Of a stretch of DNA of 64,000 nt, positions 1-6,394 are shown in pieces. The notes beneath the pieces are model-generated. The model was not told the DNA's origin. It worked only from the letters and a program-made list of their open reading frames with translations, and searched no databases. Position 1 is the first letter of the stretch; the number at the start of each line of letters is the position of its first letter. Origin of the DNA: Rhodococcus jostii NBRC 16295 (GTDB taxonomy: Bacteria > Actinomycetota > Actinomycetes > Mycobacteriales > Mycobacteriaceae); assembly GCF_001894825.1 (NCBI RefSeq), contig NZ_BCWY01000049.1, positions 1-64,000 on the forward strand, written 5' to 3'. A program made the position numbers and the translations under genes.

Positions 1-444
1 CGGCGGCCGGCCCTGCAGCGCGGCCGCAATGGCCGCCGCCAGACCCCGCGCGTCCGCGATCACATGCGAGCACACCAGTGACAGCACCGTGCCGCCCTCG
101 GCCGGTCGTGCGCAGGCCAGGCGCCAGCCGGGACCACGCTCGGGGTCCACCGGCAACGAACCCTGCTCGTCCGCCCACGCGAGAACCGACCCCGCAGCGA
201 TGTCGGAGTATTCGACGGGAAAGGCGTCGGAACTCGGCTCGAACCGGGGCCGCGCGCCGGGGATTCGCGGACGCACCACCCGCCGGCCCAGCGGCCCCCG
301 GGCGAGCTCCGCGGTCAGCGCATCGAGGGTCGTGGCGTCCACCCACCCGTCGGTACGCCACAGTCCCTGCATCACGATCGGCGTTCCCCACCCCCGATGG
401 GTGCGTAGAAACATCTCGTCGACGACGCTCAATCGGGCGCTCAC
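1..444 (-). CDS. Acyltransferase-like protein, C-terminal part outside the window
   Basis: This minus-strand frame reads from a GTG at 444 off the left edge of the window, so only about 148 N-terminal residues are visible. It opens with VSARLSVVDEMFLRTHRGWG and around residues 128-137 carries SHVIADARGL, which resembles a degenerate HHxxxDG active-site motif of the CoA-dependent acyltransferase / condensation superfamily (wax ester synthase/DGAT and PapA-like proteins). The first histidine of the motif is replaced by serine, so activity is uncertain. An ATG at 414 is an alternative start; no good Shine-Dalgarno precedes either. It is divergent from the ApbE-like gene across about 100 bp. The family call is inference from one motif and the compositional match. 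Confidence 0.5.
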   Translation of the reverse strand, partial: MSARLSVVDEMFLRTHRGWGTPIVMQGLWRTDGWVDATTLDALTAELARGPLGRRVVRPRIPGARPRFEPSSDAFPVEYSDIAAGSVLAWADEQGSLPVDPERGPGWRLACARPAEGGTVLSLVCSHVIADARGLAAAIAAALQGRPP

Positions 445-548
445 CAGCGAAGTGTACGACCGATCGAGACAGTTGCGGGACGTAGGCCTCTGGACAACCG
501 GCGCATAATGGAAGTGCAGCGCTGTACTGACCGCACACGGAGTCCGCC

Positions 549-1328
549 ATGGTTAGCGTCGAGAAATGGAAGGTGTGGGGTTCCGTCGTGGAGGTCGACG
601 TGACCGAAGGCGCCGCCCTTCCCGAGGCCGCCGCGTTGATCGCGGCCGTCATCGACGAGGCCGAATCGGTCTGCGATATCCACCGCGGCGACGCCGAGAT
701 CCATGCGGTCAACCTCTCGCAGGGCGCCCCGGTGAAGGTCAGCCGGCGAATGTCCGCACTGCTGCGTTCGGCGCTGTGGGCGGCGCGGATGACCGACGGC
801 GTGGTGAATCCGCTCGCCACCGAATCCGCCGACGAGGACCTGATCCCCACCGTGCATCCGGCGCCCAGCTTCCTCGACATCCAGATCGACGACGACGTCG
901 TGTTCGCGCCGTGGGGTGCGTCGTTCGACATCACCGACACCGCGAAGGCCGACACGGTGGATCGGGCGGCGGAACTGGTCGCCCGCCAACTCGAGTGCGG
1001 CGCCGCCGTGCGCATCGGCGACGTCGTCGCGACGGCCGGCCACTGCCCGGCAGGAGGCTGGCAGATCCCGGTGCCCGGCGACGGCGACGTGGAGTTGGTG
1101 AACGGGACGGCGATGGCGACGGCATTCGGGCCCCCGCTCACCGAACCGCCCACCGCCACCGAATGGGAGACGGTGACCGTCATCGCCGACGACGCACTCT
1201 GGGCGCACGCGGCCAGCGTCGCCGCCCTCGCCCGTGGCATCGGTGCGATCCGGTGGATCGAGCAGCACGAACTGCGGGCGCGGCTGGTCGATCGTTCGGG
1301 CCGGGTCTACACCACCGAGAGCTGGTGA
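549..1328 (+). CDS. ApbE-like protein (FAD:protein FMN transferase family)
   Basis: The 259-residue product resembles the ApbE family, whose members move FMN from FAD onto threonines of redox proteins or bind FAD. The N-terminal half (WGSVVEVDV, residues about 9-17; then a helix running to the segment MTDGVVNPLATES near residues 80-92) has the ApbE order, and residues about 127-143 (SFDITDTAKADTVDRAA) sit where the family has its GxxKGYAVD segment. The canonical GA and KG residues are only partly kept, so this may be a divergent or inactive member. It has no visible signal peptide or lipobox, unlike many periplasmic ApbE proteins. It converges on pgi with only one base between the stop codons. 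Confidence 0.6.
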   Translation: MVSVEKWKVWGSVVEVDVTEGAALPEAAALIAAVIDEAESVCDIHRGDAEIHAVNLSQGAPVKVSRRMSALLRSALWAARMTDGVVNPLATESADEDLIPTVHPAPSFLDIQIDDDVVFAPWGASFDITDTAKADTVDRAAELVARQLECGAAVRIGDVVATAGHCPAGGWQIPVPGDGDVELVNGTAMATAFGPPLTEPPTATEWETVTVIADDALWAHAASVAALARGIGAIRWIEQHELRARLVDRSGRVYTTESW

Positions 1329-1329
1329 A

Positions 1330-2982
1330 TCAGGCCCGTCCGCGCTGACGGCGGTACCAGCGCACCAGGCTGTCCGTCGACGAATCGCTCTGCGCGGCGG
1401 GCTCATCCGCGGCGGTCAGCACGGGCTGCAGCTCGACGGCCTGCGTCTTGCCGAGCTCGACACCCCACTGGTCGAACGAGTCGATGCCCCACACCACACC
1501 CTCGACGAACACCTGGTGCTCGTAGAGGGCGATCAGCTGTCCGATCACCGACGGCGTGAGCTTGGGCGCGAGGATCGTGGTGGACGGCCGGTTGCCGGGC
1601 ATCACCTTGTGCGGCACCAGATGTTCGGGTGTTCCCTCGGCCGCGATCTCGTCGGCCGTCTTCCCGAACGCCAGGACCTTCGTCTGGGCGAAGAAGTTGC
1701 TCATCAGCAGGTCGTGCATGCTGCCCGTGCCGTCGGCGGTGGGCAGGTCGTCGGTGGGCTCGCCGAAACCGATGAAGTCGGAGGGGACGAGCCGGGTGCC
1801 CTGGTGCAGGAGTTGGTAGAAGGCGTGCTGACCGTTGGTTCCCGGTTCGCCCCAGAAGATCTCACCGGTGGACGCGGGAACGGGGGAACCGTCGGCGCGC
1901 ACCGACTTTCCGTTCGACTCCATCGTCAACTGCTGCAGGTACGCCGGGAACCGCACGAGGTCATTGGAATACGGAAGCACGGCACGGGATTCGGCGCCGA
2001 AGAAATTCGAGTACCAGAGCCCGATCAGCCCGAGCAGGACCGGCGCGTTCTCCTCGAGCGGCGCAGTCCGGAAGTGCTCGTCCACGGCATGGAAGCCGGC
2101 GAGGAACTCCGCGAATCGCTCCTTGCCGATCGCCGCCATCACGGACAGTCCGATGGCGGAATCGACCGAGTACCGGCCGCCCACCCAATCCCAGAACCCG
2201 AACATGTTGGCAGTGTCGATGCCGAACTCCGCCACCCGATCCGCGTGCGTCGACACGGCGACGAAATGCTTTGCGACGGCGTCGTTTCCGAGGCCGAGGC
2301 CGGCGAGCAGCCACCGTCGCGCGGCGGTGGCGTTGGTGAGCGTCTCGAGCGTCGAGAAGGTCTTGGATGCCACGATGAACAGGGTGGTGGCCGGGTCGAG
2401 GCCCTGCAGGCTGCGCACCAGGTCGGACGGGTCGACGTTGGAGATGAACCGAACACTGATGCCGGCGTCCGCGTAGTGGCGCAGCGCGCGATACACCATG
2501 ACCGGGCCCAGGTCGGATCCGCCGATGCCGATGTTGACGACGGTCTTGATTCTCTCGCCCGTGGCACCGCGCCATTCGCCGGAGCGCACCCGATCCGTGA
2601 AGTCGCCCATGCGATCGAGGACGTCGTGAACGTCGGCCACGACGTCCTGCCCGTCGACGACGAGCGACGCGTCGGCGGGCAGCCTCAGTGCGGTGTGGAG
2701 GACGGCACGGTCCTCGGAGGTGTTGATGTGCTCGCCCGCGAACATCGCGTCACGGCGTGCCTCCACCTCTGCGGTGCGCGCCAGTTCGAGGAGCAACCCG
2801 ATGGTGTCGCGGTCGATGCGGTGCTTGCTGTAATCGATGTACAGGTCGCCGGCCGAGACGGTGAGTTCCTGGCCGCGTGCCGGGTCCTTCTCGAAGAGCT
2901 CTCGAAGATGGACGGACTGAATTTGAGCGTGATGATCACGCAATTTCTGCCAGGCAGCGGTTCCGGTGATGTCTGAGCTCAC
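1330..2982 (-). CDS. pgi: Glucose-6-phosphate isomerase
   Basis: Cytosolic enzyme of glycolysis and gluconeogenesis that interconverts glucose 6-phosphate and fructose 6-phosphate. The 550-residue length is normal for the family. Visible motifs are [11 protein letters not shown] near residue 150, the PGI signature [14 protein letters not shown] near 268-281 and [14 protein letters not shown] in the C-terminal third. The open frame continues far upstream into antisense sequence of the neighbouring aldehyde dehydrogenase gene; I chose the GTG at 2982 (protein starts [11 protein letters not shown]) because it gives the expected family N-terminus. No Shine-Dalgarno precedes it, so the message may be leaderless. 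It is divergent from the gabD-like gene. Confidence 0.95.
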   Translation of the reverse strand: MSSDITGTAAWQKLRDHHAQIQSVHLRELFEKDPARGQELTVSAGDLYIDYSKHRIDRDTIGLLLELARTAEVEARRDAMFAGEHINTSEDRAVLHTALRLPADASLVVDGQDVVADVHDVLDRMGDFTDRVRSGEWRGATGERIKTVVNIGIGGSDLGPVMVYRALRHYADAGISVRFISNVDPSDLVRSLQGLDPATTLFIVASKTFSTLETLTNATAARRWLLAGLGLGNDAVAKHFVAVSTHADRVAEFGIDTANMFGFWDWVGGRYSVDSAIGLSVMAAIGKERFAEFLAGFHAVDEHFRTAPLEENAPVLLGLIGLWYSNFFGAESRAVLPYSNDLVRFPAYLQQLTMESNGKSVRADGSPVPASTGEIFWGEPGTNGQHAFYQLLHQGTRLVPSDFIGFGEPTDDLPTADGTGSMHDLLMSNFFAQTKVLAFGKTADEIAAEGTPEHLVPHKVMPGNRPSTTILAPKLTPSVIGQLIALYEHQVFVEGVVWGIDSFDQWGVELGKTQAVELQPVLTAADEPAAQSDSSTDSLVRWYRRQRGRA

Positions 2983-3051
2983 GAGATTTGAGCTTAATGC
3001 CCGCGCGTCGAAACTTCCGTGTGAACTTCGGTGCGGCGCATGATGGACGTC

Positions 3052-4506
3052 ATGGATGCTGTCGAACTCATGCGAACCGTCCCCACCACCCTCTTCCTCG
3101 GCGGCGAGAAATGCGACGCCGAGAACGGCGCCACGTTCACCGTTTTCGACCCGGCCACCGGCGACGCCCTCACCGAGGTCGCGGACGCCAGTCCCGCCGA
3201 CGCGATGAAGGCGCTCGACTCCGCGGCCGCGGTGCAGCGGGAGTGGGCGGCGACCCCCGCGCGGGAGCGAGGGGAACTGCTGCGAGCGGTGTTCGAGAAG
3301 ATCACCGCCCGGGCCGACGACTTCGCCCTGCTGATGACGCTGGAGATGGGCAAGGCGCTGCCGGAGAGCGCGGCGGAGGTCAAGTACGGCGCCGAGTTCT
3401 TCCGGTGGTTCAGTGAGGAAGCCGTGCGCATCGCCGGCCGCTACACACCGGCGCCCGCGGGGAACGGGCGCATCCTCGTGACCAAGCAGCCCGTCGGGCC
3501 CTGTCTGGCGATCACCCCGTGGAACTTCCCGCTCGCGATGGGTACCCGCAAGATCGGCCCCGCCCTGGCCGCGGGCTGCACGATGATCGTCAAACCCGCC
3601 TCCGAGACTCCGCTGACGATGCTGCTGCTCGCCGACGTGATGGCGGACGCGGGACTGCCGAAGGGCGTGCTGTCGGTGCTGCCGACATCGAAGTCGGGGG
3701 AAGTGACCGGTCCGCTGCTCGACGACCCGCGACTGCGGAAGCTGACGTTCACGGGCTCGACCGGTGTCGGACGGATGCTCGTCGAGAAGTCGGCGAAGGG
3801 GCTGCTGCGTACCTCCATGGAGCTCGGGGGGAACGCGCCGTTCGTGGTCTTCGACGACGCGGACGTCGACAAGGCCGTGGCCGGCGCCGTCCTTGCCAAG
3901 ATGCGCAACGGAGGTGAGGCCTGCACCGCGGCCAATCGTTTCCACGTCGCGAACAGCGTGCGGGAGGAATTCACCGCCAAGCTCGTCGACAAGCTGTCGT
4001 CGTACACACTCGGTCCGGGCACGGACCCCGACACGACGCTCGGCCCGCTGATCAACGCGGATCAACTCGAGAAGGTCGGGGAACTCGTGCAGGACGCCGT
4101 CGGCGCGGGCGCGCGGGTGCGGCTCGGCGGCGTCGCGCCGGAAGGTCCGGGCTACTTCTACCCGGCGACGGTGCTGGACGAGATTCCCGCCCAGGCCCGG
4201 ATCCTGAAAGAGGAAGTGTTCGGACCGGTGGTCGCGATCGCCGGGTTCGACACCGAGGACGAGGGGATCGCCGCGGCCAACGACACGGAGTTCGGCCTGG
4301 CGTCCTACATCTTCACCCGCGATCTCGACCGCGCACTCCGCGTCGCCGACGCCCTCGAATCGGGCATGGTCGGCGTCAACCGTGGAGTCATCTCGGACAC
4401 CGCTGCCCCCTTCGGCGGCGTCAAAGCATCAGGCTTCGGGCGCGAAGGGGGCAGTGAAGGCATCGAGGAGTACCTGGACACCAAGTATGTGGCACTCGAG
4501 CCGTAA
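3052..4506 (+). CDS. gabD: NAD(P)-dependent succinate-semialdehyde dehydrogenase
   Basis: Class I aldehyde dehydrogenase oxidising succinic semialdehyde to succinate, the last step of GABA breakdown. The substrate motif [21 protein letters not shown], the general-base region SMELGGNAP (Glu near 257) and the nucleophile region [10 protein letters not shown] (Cys near 291) are all intact. The frame also has ATGs at 3031, 3040 and 3043; I took the ATG at 3052 because a GGACG lies just upstream, but this is not decisive. A closely similar paralogue is encoded at 35690-37144. Family-level function is secure; succinic semialdehyde as the substrate is inferred from the GabD-like motifs. Confidence 0.9.
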   Translation: MDAVELMRTVPTTLFLGGEKCDAENGATFTVFDPATGDALTEVADASPADAMKALDSAAAVQREWAATPARERGELLRAVFEKITARADDFALLMTLEMGKALPESAAEVKYGAEFFRWFSEEAVRIAGRYTPAPAGNGRILVTKQPVGPCLAITPWNFPLAMGTRKIGPALAAGCTMIVKPASETPLTMLLLADVMADAGLPKGVLSVLPTSKSGEVTGPLLDDPRLRKLTFTGSTGVGRMLVEKSAKGLLRTSMELGGNAPFVVFDDADVDKAVAGAVLAKMRNGGEACTAANRFHVANSVREEFTAKLVDKLSSYTLGPGTDPDTTLGPLINADQLEKVGELVQDAVGAGARVRLGGVAPEGPGYFYPATVLDEIPAQARILKEEVFGPVVAIAGFDTEDEGIAAANDTEFGLASYIFTRDLDRALRVADALESGMVGVNRGVISDTAAPFGGVKASGFGREGGSEGIEEYLDTKYVALEP

Positions 4507-4544
4507 CGACCGCCGCCGGTGTAGGGGCAGGCCGCTTCGGGAAC

Positions 4545-4841
4545 TCAGTGACCGAGGCGGCCGCGCCCGAGGCGCAGCAACAGCATGGCGAGCGTGTGGC
4601 CTTCCTGGCCGAGCTCGTTGAACCGCTCGAGCACCTTCATCTCACGGCTGTGGACGAGACGGGGACCGCCGGACGCCATCCGGGTGCGCCCGATGAGCTG
4701 CGAGACCTCCGCGCGGCGCTTGATTGCGGCGAGAATCTCGGCGTCGAGCTTGTCGATCTCCTGGCGGAGAACCTCGATCTCGGCCTCGCTGGTGGGAACA
4801 GCGGTTTCCTTGGCGGCTGATGCGACGGTCTGAGTGCTCAT
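4545..4841 (-). CDS. aroQ: Chorismate mutase, AroQ class
   Basis: A 98-residue cytosolic AroQ-fold chorismate mutase that converts chorismate to prephenate, the branch point to phenylalanine and tyrosine. The helical core IEVLRQEIDKLDAEILAAIK (about 22-41), KRRAEVSQLIGRTRMASG and the C-terminal LLLRLGRGRLGH match the short actinobacterial type (M. tuberculosis Rv0948c), which is boosted by forming a complex with DAHP synthase through its C-terminus. Synteny with Rv0946c-Rv0949 supports the call. The start is well defined by an AGGGAG box at the right distance. Its leader holds an apparent attenuator with aromatic-codon leader ORFs (see 4917-5050), so expression is probably tuned by charged aromatic tRNA levels. 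Confidence 0.95.
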   Translation of the reverse strand: MSTQTVASAAKETAVPTSEAEIEVLRQEIDKLDAEILAAIKRRAEVSQLIGRTRMASGGPRLVHSREMKVLERFNELGQEGHTLAMLLLRLGRGRLGH

Positions 4842-4916
4842 TGGTTCGTCTCCCTCTTGTCAGAACTTGGATCGTTGTTTTGGCTCGAGTCGTTACCGAT
4901 CCAGGCTCGTTTGACG

Positions 4917-4951
4917 AAAAAAGCCCCGGATCCGGTGCGGACCTCGGGGCT
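4917..4951 (-). terminator. Intrinsic terminator in the chorismate mutase leader
   Basis: On the minus strand AGCCCCG (4951-4945) pairs with CGGGGCT (4928-4922); inside it, after one bulged A, GGTCCG pairs with CGGATC around a CAC loop. Six Ts follow (4922-4917). It lies between the leader ORFs and the aroQ start codon, so it either regulates aroQ by attenuation or shields aroQ from transcription coming from the TnpB element. The U-tract is unusually clean for this GC-rich sequence. Confidence 0.85.
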
Positions 4952-4961
4952 CGTGAGCTGT

Positions 4962-5033
4962 TCAGTTCACGGGCACCGGAGGCCGGTACCCGTAAAAAAA
5001 TCGCCACAGGGGGCGCGACGACGGTCTGAACAT
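4962..5033 (-). CDS. Candidate leader peptide with aromatic cluster (frame B)
   Basis: A 23-codon ORF starting at the ATG at 5033. Residues 9-16 read LWRFFYGY, that is Trp, Phe, Phe, Tyr and Tyr within seven codons, exactly before and into hairpin segment 1 of the attenuator. The stop codon TGA (4964-4962) follows segment 2. The weak point is the lack of a Shine-Dalgarno before this ATG. It overlaps a second leader ORF (4967-5050) in another frame; a run of seven Ts encodes Phe-Phe in both frames. Confidence 0.45.
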   Translation of the reverse strand: MFRPSSRPLWRFFYGYRPPVPVN

Positions 5034-5050
5034 GTGTACCAGTTTGCCAT
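4967..5050 (-). CDS. Candidate leader peptide with ribosome binding site (frame A)
   Basis: A 27-codon ORF from the ATG at 5050, preceded by GAGG seven bases upstream, which is a good ribosome binding site. It encodes Trp-Tyr at residues 4-5 and Phe-Phe at residues 18-19; the Phe codons lie immediately before attenuator segment 1 and the TGA (4969-4967) immediately after segment 2. It is therefore the better translated candidate, whereas frame B has the denser aromatic cluster. Only one of the two need be used. Confidence 0.5.
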   Translation of the reverse strand: MANWYTCSDRRRAPCGDFFTGTGLRCP

Positions 5051-5094
5051 GGCGGTACCTCGCAGGCCAAGCCGCTGTGACGCTGTCGGTACAC

Positions 5095-5250
5095 GCCGGT
5101 AAGTTTGATAGTTGTTAACGATTCCCCGAAGCAGTGGGATTTCCAGCTCTGACAGCACCTGCAACCGACCCAGAGGAGGGCTGCACATGTCTGACGTCAT
5201 CAACACTGGTGTGGCCTCGTTCTGCCACAGTCAGGATCACCCTGGCAGCG
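5095..5250 (-). ncRNA. Possible reRNA/omega RNA at the 3' end of tnpB
   Basis: In IS605/IS607 elements the guide RNA of TnpB is made from the last part of tnpB plus the right end, with the guide taken from flanking DNA. The last 15 codons here (…AGNPTASGNR) encode the typical end-proximal sequence and the DNA can form an imperfect hairpin around CCC-ACTGCTTC-GGG (5146-5132). If an omega RNA is made, its guide would begin near 5115-5100 in the minus direction. This is inference from the family, not seen directly. Confidence 0.3.
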
Positions 5251-6299
5251 TTCCGGTCCCGGTTGTCGGAGTGTCCGCAAGCGTGGCACCGGAAAGTGCG
5301 TTCGGCGAGTTCCAACTGCTGCTTGGCTCTCGCAAAGCAATTGGAGCACGTCATCGTCGTGTTCGCGGGCCGAACCATCACCACCTTCCGGCCCGCTCGA
5401 CGGCCGCGCTCGACCAGTTCTCGTTTAGCCGTTCCGACCGCAGCATCCGCGGCCTTACGGGCCATCGTCGACTTGGAGAGAACGCTGGGCTTGAAGTCCT
5501 CGACCGCAATCAGTTGGTGACGGTCGACCACACGTCGCGCCCAGACCCTGGCCTCGTGCAGGTTCTGGCGGGCGGCCTTCTTCCTAATTGCAGCTGCTTG
5601 GCGTTTTGCAAGCAGGTATCCCTTGGATTGGGCTTTGCCTTTCGGTCGACGACGCCGGGCCATCTTTCGTTGCGCCTTCGCCAGCTCCGCAGCGCAGCGT
5701 CGTCGGTGCCCGCGGTACGGCAGGTCGAACTCCGGGTCCGTGGTGGTCGCGGTGGTAGCAACACCCCAGTCCACCCCGATAGCACCGCCAGCATCGGGAA
5801 CGCGTTCGATCTCCCGCCGCACTACGAACGACGCGTACCAGTGTCCGAGGTTGTCCCGGTAGATGCGAACACTTGTCGGCAGCGAGGGCAACTCACGCGA
5901 CCACACCACCGGAATCGTCACGCCTTTGGCCAGAGCCAGTCTCCCGTCCACGAGGCGGAAGCCGCGGGTGGTGTACTCGACGGATGGGCGCGTTGTTTTC
6001 CGCGCCTTGTAGCCAGGTCGGCCGCGGCCCTTGACGGTGAAGGAATGGTTGAGCGACTGCCCGTACGTCCGCAACATCTGCTGCTGGGCGACCTGCGACC
6101 CGGCGCGGAGCCAGGTGTTGCGTGCTCGGGCTTCGGTAAGGAGTCTCGACAGCTTGCTGAACGACGGCTTGCCGCCCAACTTCTGCTGGTGAACGGCCTC
6201 ATTCCACAGGAACCGGCAGCGATTCCACTCCGCAATCAACGCGCGCTGCGCCGTTGCGCCAGGGCGCAACCGGTAGGTGTAACGCACGACCTCCCCCAT
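5115..6299 (-). CDS. tnpB: TnpB, RNA-guided nuclease of an IS200/IS605-type element
   Basis: A 394-residue TnpB with an apparently intact nuclease. The RuvC residues are present: Asp in GVDWGVATTA (near 176), Glu in AVEDFKPS (near 266) and Asp in DNRDRNAARV (near 349). A zinc ribbon with CSNC and CHACGH lies between the last two. The N-terminus (VVRYTYRLRPGATAQRALIAE) is typical. TnpB proteins are omega RNA-guided endonucleases related to Cas12. No partner transposase is nearby, so any movement would need TnpA in trans. The C-terminal codons double as the right end of the element. The gene is on the same strand as chorismate mutase, whose leader starts directly downstream. Confidence 0.93.
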   Translation of the reverse strand: MGEVVRYTYRLRPGATAQRALIAEWNRCRFLWNEAVHQQKLGGKPSFSKLSRLLTEARARNTWLRAGSQVAQQQMLRTYGQSLNHSFTVKGRGRPGYKARKTTRPSVEYTTRGFRLVDGRLALAKGVTIPVVWSRELPSLPTSVRIYRDNLGHWYASFVVRREIERVPDAGGAIGVDWGVATTATTTDPEFDLPYRGHRRRCAAELAKAQRKMARRRRPKGKAQSKGYLLAKRQAAAIRKKAARQNLHEARVWARRVVDRHQLIAVEDFKPSVLSKSTMARKAADAAVGTAKRELVERGRRAGRKVVMVRPANTTMTCSNCFARAKQQLELAERTFRCHACGHSDNRDRNAARVILTVAERGHTSVDDVRHVQPSSGSVAGAVRAGNPTASGNR

Positions 6300-6394
6300 G
6301 CCCGAACTCTAGCGAGAGGCACCGACATATATCCGCAACCATGCCGCCCCAAACATCCCACGGAAAGCTTCGGGAGTACCCCGGGTGATGGCAG

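Larger units (their letters stand above)
4917..5050 (-). promoter_or_regulatory. Putative ribosome-mediated transcription attenuator of chorismate mutase
   Basis: Reading on the minus strand, the leader contains in order: short leader ORFs with Phe/Tyr/Trp codons; segment 1 (4992-4983) that pairs with segment 2 (4979-4970) as a 10-bp hairpin with one G-U pair and a 3-nt loop; and an intrinsic terminator (4951-4917). Segment 2 can instead pair over 8 bases (TCCGGTGC, 4980-4973) with GCACCGGA (4938-4931) inside the terminator, which would act as antiterminator. Phe-Phe codons lie just before segment 1, so a ribosome stalled there would mask segment 1, free segment 2 and allow readthrough into aroQ 76 nt downstream. 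A ribosome that reaches the leader stop would cover segment 2 and favour termination. All pairings were read by eye; regulation is inferred. Confidence 0.75.
5095..6370 (-). mobile_element. Solo TnpB element (IS200/IS605-type, no TnpA)
   Basis: The element consists of one tnpB gene without a Y1 or serine transposase beside it. Its right end probably lies at the tnpB stop codon: the sequence GGAAATCCCACTGCTTCGGG just inside the gene end resembles the imperfect hairpin at the right end of actinobacterial tnpB elements. It separates the chorismate mutase leader from uvrD, genes that are close neighbours in related genomes. I cannot place the outer ends exactly and see no target duplication, as expected for this class. 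Confidence 0.6.

Noticed and set aside
29-508. Plus-strand open frame at the left edge
   Set aside because: It overlaps a minus-strand frame with acyltransferase-like sequence; the plus-strand product is a Arg/Ser/Pro-rich shadow.
1234-2976. A plus-strand open frame of 580 codons over pgi
   Set aside because: Antisense shadow of pgi; no recognisable domain and no ribosome binding site.
2983-4065. Upstream extension of pgi to a 911-residue protein
   Set aside because: The extra part is antisense to the gabD-like gene and shows no domain. The normal isomerase N-terminus starts at the GTG at 2982.
4970-5000. Hairpin followed by seven As read as a plus-strand terminator
   Set aside because: On the plus strand the run is A, not T. 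On the minus strand the T run precedes the hairpin and encodes Phe codons, so it fits the attenuator instead.
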